From positions 59,376,735 to 59,440,734 of the forward strand of contig NC_079503.1 of assembly GCF_030052815.1 (NCBI RefSeq): a stretch of 64,000 nucleotides of DNA. The letters run 5' to 3'. The position numbers were made by a program, and so were the translations under genes. Below, piece after piece: positions 56,575 to 64,000 of the stretch (position 1 is its first letter; every line of letters starts with the position of its first letter). The stretch is from Hevea brasiliensis. Its lineage: Eukaryota > Streptophyta > Magnoliopsida > Malpighiales > Euphorbiaceae. The notes under the pieces are model-generated. The model was not told where the DNA came from. It ran no database searches and saw nothing but the letters and a program-made list of their open reading frames with translations.

Positions 56575-57604
56575 TATGCTAAAGGTATGCCAGGATGGGG
56601 TCTATTGATGGTGGCATGTAGGGAGGCACTCGAGTAGGGGACTTATGGTGGAGTGGCTCTTAGGCTTCCTCTTATGGCTGTGATGGCTCACCAGAGTCTT
56701 CTTGTGCTTTATCCCACCTGGGGATGATGTTCCCTTCAGCGTCGATTAAAAAGTAGCTATTCCTAACCTTCTTACATATCCCCATGGATATGTTGATGGT
56801 TTAATTAATTCTAGTGATGCCAGGGATGGAGTGCAGCCTGTGATGCCCTGGGACAAATATGAAGTGGAGTGCTATAGTGGCAATGAGCCCGCTGAGCACT
56901 ATGTGGCCTATCGACTAGTGAGATATGTGGTGAAGGTGGTTGCACAGGAAGAAACCTGTGCTACAACGCTGTCTGGTAACCATACACCAAAGGAAGAAGA
57001 GCTCATTAGCATTTACCATGCCTAAGCTATCACTGCGGCCCATGATGGTGCTGGCATCTAGCTAGTGTATGTACCTCAAAGTAGGGTTGGTGATGCTAGA
57101 GGATTTGGACTTGCTGGAGTTGTAAACATCAGTGTTTTGTGCTATGGAATGCCAGAAATCCATGCTGTTGTAGATCATCCAATTTTGCAGGATCTCTTAG
57201 AATTCGACGCTGTCAAAGTCAAAAATTGTGTTGAACTCGTCCATATTTAGCACCCTATCGACACCAAGTAGTTGAAATTCGATCCTCCCCCTATCTTCTC
57301 AATCTATTAGCCATAAGGTGGCCTTGAAACTGCCAAGGAACTCCAGAGTAGTGTCCTGGTAGGCGAAAAACAAGAGTTGGGCAAATCTAGTCCACCCAAT
57401 GCTGTCAAGTAGCCGATCAATTTTCTCACATAGGCTGAGTTGCTCCAATAACCAAAAATCCATATACTTGATGGAGATAATCCTCCTGTTGTTAAGCCAC
57501 ACACATAAGTCTTGATGAGTGGAATCACGAAATGTCTAGGGGATGGTGAACTCTGGTTGTGCTAGCTATGGAGGTTGTAGTTGAGGTGCAGGTTGTGGTT
57601 GGGG
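56575..57604 (-). pseudogene. gag: Athila-like ORF1 (gag) remnant
   Basis: On the minus strand, from about 57540 leftward: Y-M-D-F-W-L-L-E-Q-L, then L-G-W/G-W..F, T-L-E-F-L-G-S-F, R-I-E-F-Q-L-L-G, L-R-Y-I-H, L-D-A-S-T-I-M-G-R-S-D-S, N-E-L-F-F-L-W-C-M, and G-L-I-A-T-I-A-L-H. This series is the hallmark of the ATHILA ORF1 family (Retrotransposon Athila gag). Stops are few (for example after L-W-L-I-D, V-E-F, Y-I-H, I-S-H, R-I-N). The frame reaches the copia I target site and resumes at 43288. It is the substrate into which copia I and G inserted. Confidence 0.78.
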
Positions 57605-59709
57605 TGAAGGAGTGGAAGCATGAAAAACATAAGTTTAGATCATTGAATTCAAAAAATTTTCTTCTAGGGTTACATGTATCATGCAAGATTCATTTTTATC
57701 TATTTGATTTCAATGATAAACAGCATATTAAAACACCTTGTAATATATTTTTAGATCTACATTTTTCATTTAAGATTTTAGAATTAATAGATTAATTCTT
57801 TAGAGCCCTAAATTAGATCAAGAACAAGTGCACTAACCTTTTGATGCACTGCAGTTGTGTTTGGCATCTTTGGGATGCACCTAGGACACCAGATGTTGTC
57901 CCTCTAGCTTGTCCACACCAAGATCACCAATGGCAGCTCTTTGAACAGCTTCTCAAGCCTTTCCAATTAATTAGAAAATTAGGTTTTGCCTTTAGAGCAA
58001 TTACAGATGCATACAGGACACTAGAAACGATTTCTAGTATTTTTAATTCAAAGAATGTTGGCAATTCTCTTTGAATTGATGAGAGATGAAGAAGATGAGA
58101 AGGGAGAGACTCAAAGGTGGTGGCACCAAAGAGAGAATTAGCATATTATTATTTTTCTTTTCATCCTTTCCCTTATATAGCTAGGTCATCACTTAAAACC
58201 CTTACCACATGTCACCTTCTAGTTGGCTTTTAGTTTAATTGACCCAATCACATTGTGCCAAGTGTCAAACTTAGATTTAATCTTGACTTTGATCATCTTA
58301 CATAATTAAAAAAAAAATGGCAAGCTTATGTGTAGTGCCATGTGTCACCATCTCATGGTGCCACATGTCACCCTGTGAAATGACCAAAATACCCCTGTGT
58401 CTTAATTTTGAGTTCTCAACCCAAAATAATTATTTCTATTCTTCTAGTCAATTTATATCAAATATAAATTAATTAATTAATCTCTACTAATTAATTTTTC
58501 ATAATTAAATTCATATTTAAACACTTTAAATATAAATTTAACTTATACTATACATCCAACAACCTAGATTTGGTTTCAAGCCATGCTAGAAACTTTACAA
58601 TCTAATTACAAATCAAACCTAATTAATTAATTAATTAAACTCTTTAATTAATTAATTAAATCACATTTAACTTGGTGATTACTTGTGTATGTGTGTGACT
58701 CACTAGGCTCATCACTAATTGGCAATGAGATATGATATCAACTCTTAATATCATCAGAACTCTTTCTTACCATAAATGATTTCTCTAATTCATTTTAGGC
58801 AGCTCATAGACTATGGTTAACACCTAGCATAGCATTCCATAGCCACCCAACTAGTAATAAGGTTTACCTTAAATGAACTTATAATCATATGTTAACATGC
58901 ACTAGAATCTCTCTGTTAAAAAATCCCAATTCGAGCTGGAGTCATGTTTTATGTCAAACCTCATTTGCTATGAATATTATGTTCTCTTTTAATTTCAATT
59001 CTTGATTAAAAATTTTCTCATCAGAAACTCTTTTCTGATTAAATCTATCTGTCCTGGCCAGGAACTTGAAACATCAAGAATAATTAAATGAACATAGGAT
59101 TTTATCCCTATTTACTTAGGGTAACAAATTCCATCTTCACCAACACCTACCTTCATATATAACTAGTAGGAGCCAACACATGCCTATATACCCATACATA
59201 GTACAAGTATGAAAGCAATATCAAACTCAAACCACCTATATACAAGATAACTGTGCTATCTCAGGTCTAAAGATTATATGCACTGATATGATTTATGACA
59301 ATGCATTGACAAGAGTAAACTCTATGTGCTTGTCATAAATGTCACTGGTTCGGCCTACTTATCATGCATAAGTGCCTATCATGTTTGTTATATAGCATGA
59401 GACTCACCATTCCATCTTATTTATATCTCATACAAATACATTCGAACAAACATGAATACAATCTTTCTGGATAAGTCATGTCCTGTGTGAAGTATCCTCG
59501 ATTGTAAACCAATTTATGATACTTGGCGCTAGAAATACTGTCACTCATATTCTTAACAACTTAAAAATATAATTTATAACAAAATATCAATGGACCTTTT
59601 CTATTACACATAAATATATTATGTAAATGGAAAAGTGAAAATGCCTTTTATTAATAAAACATGTACAAGATACATACTAAATAATACGCTCTAGGGCATA
59701 CTACTAACA
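57605..59709 (-). repeat. 3' LTR of copia G
   Basis: 2105 bp, TGTTAGTAG to ACTCCTTCA on the minus strand. TATATAAG is at 58172-58179 (minus). Confidence 0.9.
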
Positions 59710-59720
59710 ATCTCCCACTA
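59710..59720 (-). other. Polypurine tract of copia G
   Basis: Minus strand CTAGTGGGAGA adjoining the LTR start. Confidence 0.75.
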
Positions 59721-59723
59721 GCA

Positions 59724-60256
59724 CTAGAGCCATTCATTAGAATATCTTAGACCCATCTTCTCAAGATGTCGGTCTAGCTGAATTTGTGACATAGGCTTAG
59801 TGAATGGATCAGCTGGATTTTCAGTTGATGCTATTTTCTGTATGGCTACATTGCCTCGCCCAACTATTTCTCTGATAATGTGGTAGTGCCCTTCTATGTG
59901 TTTAGATTTCTGGTGAGACCGGGGTTCCTTAGCCTGTATGATTGCTCCATTGTTGTCACAGTGAAGTGGAACTGCTGACTTAATAGAAGGAACTACTACA
60001 AGTTCTGTCATGAACTTCTTTATCCAAACGACTTTCCTGCAAGATCCGATGCAAGAATATACTCGACCTTGGCGATGGAATCTGCAATGCACTGCTTGGA
60101 ACTCTTCCAACAGACTGCACCTCCATTACAAATGAACACATATCCAGAGGTAGACTTTCTATTATCGATATCTGATTAAAAATCAGAATCAGTATAATCA
60201 TCCAACTACTAGTCACTACCTCCATATATCAAGAATAAATCCTTAGTTCTTCTTAA
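59724..60256 (-). pseudogene. pol: Copia G RNase H
   Basis: Minus-strand frames 59724-60110 and ~59980-60225 overlap and differ by shifts. They hold S-G-Y(x)[35 protein letters not shown] and the terminal N-E-W-L before a stop. The G-Y-T-D-x-D-F catalytic segment near 60190-60210 is disrupted. Confidence 0.82.
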
Positions 60257-60838
60257 TTAATTAAGGATATTCTTGACAGCTATCCAGTATTCCAAACCTG
60301 GATTGGATTGATACCTGCTAGTCAAACTAATAGCATATGCGATATCCGACCTAGTACATAACATTGCATACATCAAACTTCCAATAGCCAAAGCATATGG
60401 AATCCTGACCATTTTATCTCTTTTTTCAGTTGTCTTTGGAGACATCTCTTTAGAAAAGTGGATACCCTGTCTCACTGGTAACAATCCTCTCTTGGAATCA
60501 AGCATGTTAAACCTCTTTAACACCTTTTCTAAGTATAGACTTTGGGATAAACCAATTATTCTTTTCGCTCTATCTCTATAGATGCGAATCCCAAGAATAT
60601 AGGTTGCCTCCCCTAAGTCTTTCATTGAGAATGTATTTGACAACCATACCTTTACAGTTGTTAACATATCTGTGTCATTACCTATTAACAGAATATCATC
60701 CATATATAAGACAAGGAAAGTGATAGCACTATCACTAACCTTCTTATATACACATGGCTCATCCTCATTTTTTATAAAACCAAATGACTTAATGGCTTCA
60801 TCAAAATGGATCTTCCAATTTCTCGAAGCTTGTTTCAA
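60257..60838 (-). CDS. pol: Copia G RT catalytic part (193 aa)
   Basis: Open minus-strand frame from K-Q-A-S-R-N-W to I-L-N. It has the intact catalytic Y-M-D-D (60695-60706), then W-L-S-N-T-F-S-M-K-D-L-G, I-L-G-I-R-I-Y-R-D-R, L-E-K-V-L-K-R-F and M-Y-A-M-L-C-T-R. This is the best-preserved copia RT in the window and supplies the segment deleted in copia I. Confidence 0.9.
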   Translation of the reverse strand: MKQASRNWKIHFDEAIKSFGFIKNEDEPCVYKKVSDSAITFLVLYMDDILLIGNDTDMLTTVKVWLSNTFSMKDLGEATYILGIRIYRDRAKRIIGLSQSLYLEKVLKRFNMLDSKRGLLPVRQGIHFSKEMSPKTTEKRDKMVRIPYALAIGSLMYAMLCTRSDIAYAISLTSRYQSNPGLEYWIAVKNILN

Positions 60839-61234
60839 CCCATAAATGGGTCGCTTTAGCTTGCATACGTTGGAACCATCTAGGGATTCAAAACCCCTAG
60901 GTTATTCCATGAAAATGTTTTCTTCAATGTATGCATTGAGAAAAGCTATTTTGACATTCATCTGCCAAATCTCATAATCAAAGTATACAGCTATTGCTAA
61001 TAGATTCCTAATTCATTTAAGCATGGCAATAGGTGAGAAAGTCTCCTCATAGTCGATTCCTTGCCTTTGACAAAACTCTTTCGCTACTAGCCTTGCTTTA
61101 TAGGGCTCTACCTTTCCATCAAAACCAATTTTCTTCTTGAAAATCCATTTGTTCCCTATAGGTACAATGCCTTCAGGTGGGTCAACAAGATCCCAAACTT
61201 GATTCTTATACATGGAATCAATCTCGGATTTCAT
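60839..61234 (-). pseudogene. pol: Copia G RT N-terminal part
   Basis: 61013-61234 (minus) is open: M-K-S-E-I-D-S-M-Y-K-N-Q-V-W-D-L-V and Y-K-A-R-L-V-A-K-E-F-C-Q. Between 60839 and 61012 the homologous sequence continues (D/N-V-K..A-F-L-N, M-E-stop-P-R-G) with stops, including CAA to TAA near 60902. Confidence 0.85.
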
Positions 61235-62133
61235 AGCATCAATCCATTTTAAAGAGTCTATATCTGATATAGCTTCTACTTAGGTAAGTGGATCATATCT
61301 ATGATCTACTTCTTCATGAGTAGACAACTCTTGTTCTTCTTCATGAAGGAAACCATATCTCATTGATGGGTGAGATACCCTAGTTGTTCTACGAGGATTA
61401 ACTGTAGATGTTTTATTAATAGATGTAGGTTGACTAGATGGATCTATATCCATCTAATCTGGTGGTTGGTCAGAATTCTCCAATTCTAACTCTATTTGTC
61501 TTCCTTTGCCTCCTTCTTGAACAAACTGTTATTCAAGAAATGTGGCATCTCTACTTACCACAACCTTTTATGATGTAGGCAAATAAAAATAATATCCAAA
61601 ACTATCTTTTGGATATCCAACAAATTGACCCTTTTCTGATATGGTTTTCAATTTATCAGTGTTCCGCTTTTTGATATAAGCTGGACAACCCTAAATCTTA
61701 ATATGCTTAAGACTTGGTTTTCTTCCATGCCATATCTCATAAGGTGTAGAAGATACTAATTTTGATGGAATACTATTCAGAATATACAAAGCCGATTCTA
61801 ATGCAAATCCCCAAAAAGAGATTGGCATATCAGTATAGCTCATCATTCTACGTACCATATCTAGTAAGGTATGATTTCTCCTTTCAGAAACACCATTCAG
61901 CTGTGGTGTTCCTGGAGGAGTCTGCTGGGAAACAATGCAATGTCTCTCAAGTATTCATCAAATTCAGTACTCAAGTATTCACCTCCACAATCTGATCGAA
62001 GAGCTTTAATGCTTTTTCCTATTTATTTTTCTACTTCAGATTTAAATTCTTTAAACTTTTCAAAGGATTCATGTTTGTATTTCTTCAAATACAAATACCC
62101 AAACCTTGATTTATCATCAGTAAAGCTAATAAA
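61235..62133 (-). pseudogene. pol: Copia G integrase
   Basis: Collinear with 52080-53000 on the opposite strand. Recognisable minus-strand pieces include the R-R-N/E-R..L-L-D-M region near 61860, I-W-H-G-R-K-P-S near 61730, and the Ser/Thr-rich linker near 61430. Several shifts and stops break it, so no long frame survives. Plus-strand ORFs here are shadows. Confidence 0.8.
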
Positions 62134-62639
62134 TTAATGAAAATAACCTCTAGCCATTTTTTTAAATGGACCACATATATCACTATGTATTAGTTCCAAA
62201 ATATTTTCAGCTCTTAGCCCTTGTCCAACAAAGAGTGATCTAGTCATTTTGCCCTGAAGGCAATATTCATAAGTTGGAGTAGGTTCAGAACCCAATGAGG
62301 ATAGAGTCTCCATTTCTTCCAGTTTTGCAATCCTATCTTCTGCAACATGACCTAATTTTAAGTGCCAAATATATTTTGAACTTGAGTTGATTTTCACCAT
62401 GGCATTGCATTCATTTAGATCACTTACATTCATTTTGTGTTTGTCATTATTATCCAAATAATAAAGACCATCATTCATATAACCCGAGCCAACATATTTA
62501 TTTCCAAAATAAATATTGCAAATATCATCTATGAATTGAAATTCATAACCATCTCTAGTCAAACTAGATATCGAAATGATGTTCTTAAAAGCATCAGGTA
62601 CATATAAGATATTATTCAAACACAAAACATGTGCAGATA
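62134..62639 (-). CDS. pol: Copia G protease end / GAG-pre-integrase, cut by Cassandra
   Basis: Open minus-strand frame that begins inside the Cassandra LTR, so its first few codons are foreign. Copia sequence starts at about 62639 with L-N-N-I-L-Y-V-P-D-A-F-K-N-I-I-S, then I-W-H-L-K-L-G-H, Y-C-L-Q-G-K-M-T-R and E-L-I-H-S-D-I-C-G-P-F. The catalytic protease part is missing. Copia I lacks the first two thirds of this stretch. Confidence 0.85.
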
Positions 62640-62711
62640 TGTAACGATCGGGCTCCAACTACTAGAGGAATTGTCCGCCAAAGCCTCACTGTTTTGTCCC
62701 ATAGGTGGAAT

Positions 62712-62772
62712 GGAGAACTTCCCAGGAGGTCACCCATCCTAGGATTTCTCTCAAGCGAGCACGCTTAACCCT
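62712..62772 (-). promoter_or_regulatory. 5S rRNA-like pol III promoter segment, left Cassandra LTR
   Basis: Minus strand reads GGTTAAGCGTGCTCGCTTG then GATGGGTGACCTCCTGGGAAG, matching the 3' half of plant 5S rRNA with its internal control elements. The right LTR copy is at 63077-63134. This is not a 5S gene: the 5' half is not conserved and it lies in a TRIM. Confidence 0.85.
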
Positions 62773-62981
62773 AGAGTTCTTCCAACTCTCCAGGCCATTC
62801 TACCAAAAAGCGCCTCTAGTGATTAGTTCCCCCATTTTATATATCATTACTTTTTGAACCTAAGAGCATCTCCGTGCTTCGCCGATGTGAGATTTGCCTA
62901 AGGGACCTTTCTCCTCCCCTTTCGGGACTCAGCGTCCTCACTGAGGTTTGCCCCACCATCGCCCAAGAGGATACGTGAGCA

Positions 62982-62993
62982 GCTCTGATACCA
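62982..62993 (-). other. Primer-binding site of Cassandra (tRNA-iMet)
   Basis: GCTCTGATACCA on the plus strand, so TGGTATCAGAGC on the minus strand, two bases from the LTR. Confidence 0.9.
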
Positions 62994-63076
62994 ATTGTAA
63001 TGATCAAGCTCCAACCACTAGAGGAATTGTCCGCTTTGGCCATAAGCCTCACAGTTTTATCCAATAGGTGGAATGG

Positions 63077-63134
63077 AGAACTTCCCAGGAGGTCACCCAT
63101 CCTAGGATTTCTCTTAAGCGAGCATGCTTAACCC
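63077..63134 (-). promoter_or_regulatory. 5S rRNA-like pol III promoter segment, right Cassandra LTR
   Basis: Same motif as the left copy, with AGCATGCTTAACC in place of AGCACGCTTAACC on the plus strand. Confidence 0.85.
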
Positions 63135-63238
63135 TGGAGTTCTTCCAACTCTCTAGGCCATTCTACCGAAAGGCGCCTCTAATGATTAGTTTTCCCCATT
63201 TTATATATCATTACTTTTTGAACCCAAGACCATCTCCA

Positions 63239-63853
63239 CTAACCTTAGGTTAATTAGTTTAATAATCCACTTTTAATTATTTCAAACTATACCACTCATT
63301 TTTCCTTAATTGCATTTCATGTATAATTTCACTTTTCATGAAATTTTCAAAATTTAATACTACATATTTTTAATGGACATTTAGGTCAAAAGTCAACTCC
63401 ATATGTTAAATGACCAAAATGCCCCTCTTCAGGTTGTATTTCGGATTTTTCGGTACTACCTATTTAATCCTTGTTCTGCCGATTTTCTTAAATTTTCATT
63501 TTTATTTGTACTGACTTACTAATTTTTCTTTGACATTTTCAATGCCAATTATACCTCAGTAGACTTTTAATTATGTCTTGAAAATACTTTCCTGAGTTCC
63601 CCGCGGTCCAAGGCTAGTCAACGGTCCTCACCGTAACTTTCCGGTGTGGTCATCCATCGCTATGGGTTCGGCTAGTTTAACTTAATCACATTTTATCTCT
63701 TTTATTTTTCCTTAATTTTTCTCATCACATATTTCATTATTTTATGCTTCCTCACTGTAAATTAAGTGTAGTTCTAGACACTCCGACTTTCCGAGGTAGA
63801 CATTAACCGTCGGAACAATAGGATGTACGGACTATGAAAATGAGGATGTTACA
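63239..63853 (-). mobile_element. Gypsy LTR H, first ~615 bp
   Basis: Minus-strand LTR starting TGTAACATCCTCATTTTC at 63853. It shows the motif order of LTR A near its start: CGGAC..GG, CATAGCGATGG, a GGGGCATTTTGG-like stretch and a TTGACTTTTGACC stretch. It stops abruptly at the truncated Cassandra LTR; the remaining ~3 kb expected for such an LTR is missing. Confidence 0.75.
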
Positions 63854-63866
63854 ACTCTTCCCCTCT
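63854..63866 (-). other. Polypurine tract of element H
   Basis: Minus strand AGAGGGGAAGAGT adjoining the LTR start, so this LTR is the 3' LTR of H. Confidence 0.8.
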
Positions 63867-63867
63867 A

Positions 63868-64000
63868 AATAAAAAATTTCGTCCTCAAAATTTACCTGAT
63901 GTATCTATTGCTTCCTTGCTTCTTCATTTCTTTGTGTTGTTTCATCAATATCTAGGTTCAGCTCCTCTCTAGCCTTAATGGCATACACCCGTGGTGTCAG
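63868..64000 (-). pseudogene. 3' end of element H coding region
   Basis: On the minus strand a frame reads P-R-V-Y-A-I-K-A-R-E-E-L-N-L-D-I-D-E-T-T-Q, then a TAG-type stop and the FEDEIF/KFxGRNF-type end (plus strand AAATTTCGTCCTCAAAATTTACC). The nucleotide end resembles the close of other Tekay-type pol genes, but the preceding protein is not a chromodomain. Product unknown; the element continues beyond the window. Confidence 0.5.

Larger units (their letters stand above)
57605..62639 (-). mobile_element. Copia G: minus-strand copy of the copia I family, 5' truncated
   Basis: Complete 3' LTR (57605-59709), purine tract, RNase H, RT, integrase and GAG-pre-integrase in minus orientation. The protease, gag, primer site and 5' LTR are absent: at 62640 the element meets a Cassandra TRIM and does not resume beyond it. 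It inserted in Athila ORF1; the left flank is TGGGG but there is no right partner. Confidence 0.88.
62640..63238 (-). mobile_element. Cassandra TRIM (5S-like LTRs), minus strand
   Basis: Two LTRs in direct repeat: 62640-~62905 (3' LTR) and 62996-63238 (5' LTR, truncated at its outer end). Both start TGTAA(C/T)GATC on the plus strand. The interior is only ~90 bp, with primer site and a purine tract (62906-62920, minus AGGGGAGGAGAAAGG). The LTRs carry a 5S-rRNA-like segment, the defining feature of Cassandra. It encodes no protein. Left flank is copia G, right flank is gypsy LTR H, and no target duplication can be matched. Confidence 0.9.

Noticed and set aside
61762..62137. Plus-strand ORFs of 77 and 88 residues
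   Set aside because: Shadows opposite the decayed integrase of copia G.
62837..63100. Minus-strand ORF of 87 residues in Cassandra
   Set aside because: Lies across the interior and LTR of a TRIM that is known to be non-coding; no domain.
62712..63134. Possible 5S rRNA genes
   Set aside because: Only the promoter-bearing 3' half of 5S is present, twice, in LTRs flanking a primer site; this is Cassandra.
1..64000. Host protein-coding gene or a new biosynthetic or defence system
   Set aside because: Every frame with recognisable protein similarity belongs to gag or pol; the remaining sequence is LTR or leader DNA.

Overview
This window reads as plant (probably dicot) repetitive heterochromatin. 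It is AT-rich and consists almost entirely of LTR retrotransposons stacked inside one another. I found no host protein gene, tRNA gene or CRISPR array. The repeated tRNA-iMet primer-binding site (TGGTATCAGAGC), the plant Ty3/gypsy clades (Tekay-like, CRM-like, Athila-like), an Angela/Tork-like Ty1/copia family and a Cassandra TRIM all point to a land plant. A CRM-like element suggests, but does not prove, a (peri)centromeric position.

Layout. A minus-strand Athila-like Ty3 element is the oldest visible layer. Its pieces lie at 42016-43283 and 56575-57604, perhaps also 29366-29597. Everything else sits in or on it. Left block (1-29365): gypsy LTR E is cut by minus-strand gypsy LTR F, which is cut by a minus-strand copia solo LTR (1617-27181, target duplication CACAC). 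That solo LTR is cut by a full Tekay-like element A (2040-25487, duplication AGAAA). The protease gene of A is cut by a tandem CRM-like composite B (7159-19796, duplication AGTAA), which itself carries an antisense TRIM (12269-12627).

Middle block (29598-42010): gypsy solo LTR D holds a Tekay-like chromovirus C (32783-41305, duplication GTTCA). C still encodes gag, PR, RT, RNase H, INT and a chromodomain, but has many stops. Its INT gene is split by a 75-bp GT-AG segment, and its 5' LTR is a 413-bp fold-back remnant.

Right block (43289-64000): plus-strand copia I (43289-56569, duplication CTCCA) has a gypsy solo LTR J in its 5' LTR. Athila ORF1 then resumes in the frame it left. A minus-strand copia G of the same family follows (57605-62639) and is cut off by a Cassandra TRIM with 5S-like LTRs (62640-63238). 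The window ends in the LTR and pol 3' end of a minus-strand gypsy element H.

Activity. No element looks autonomous. The closest is CRM copy B2 (14332-19191), broken only by three single-base losses that I inferred by comparison with copy B1. Most premature stops in the other elements are the kind made by C-to-T or G-to-A change from CAA, CAG, CGA or TGG codons, as expected of old methylated DNA. Distances, clade names and LTR ends come from reading the sequence by eye; nothing was aligned or searched.
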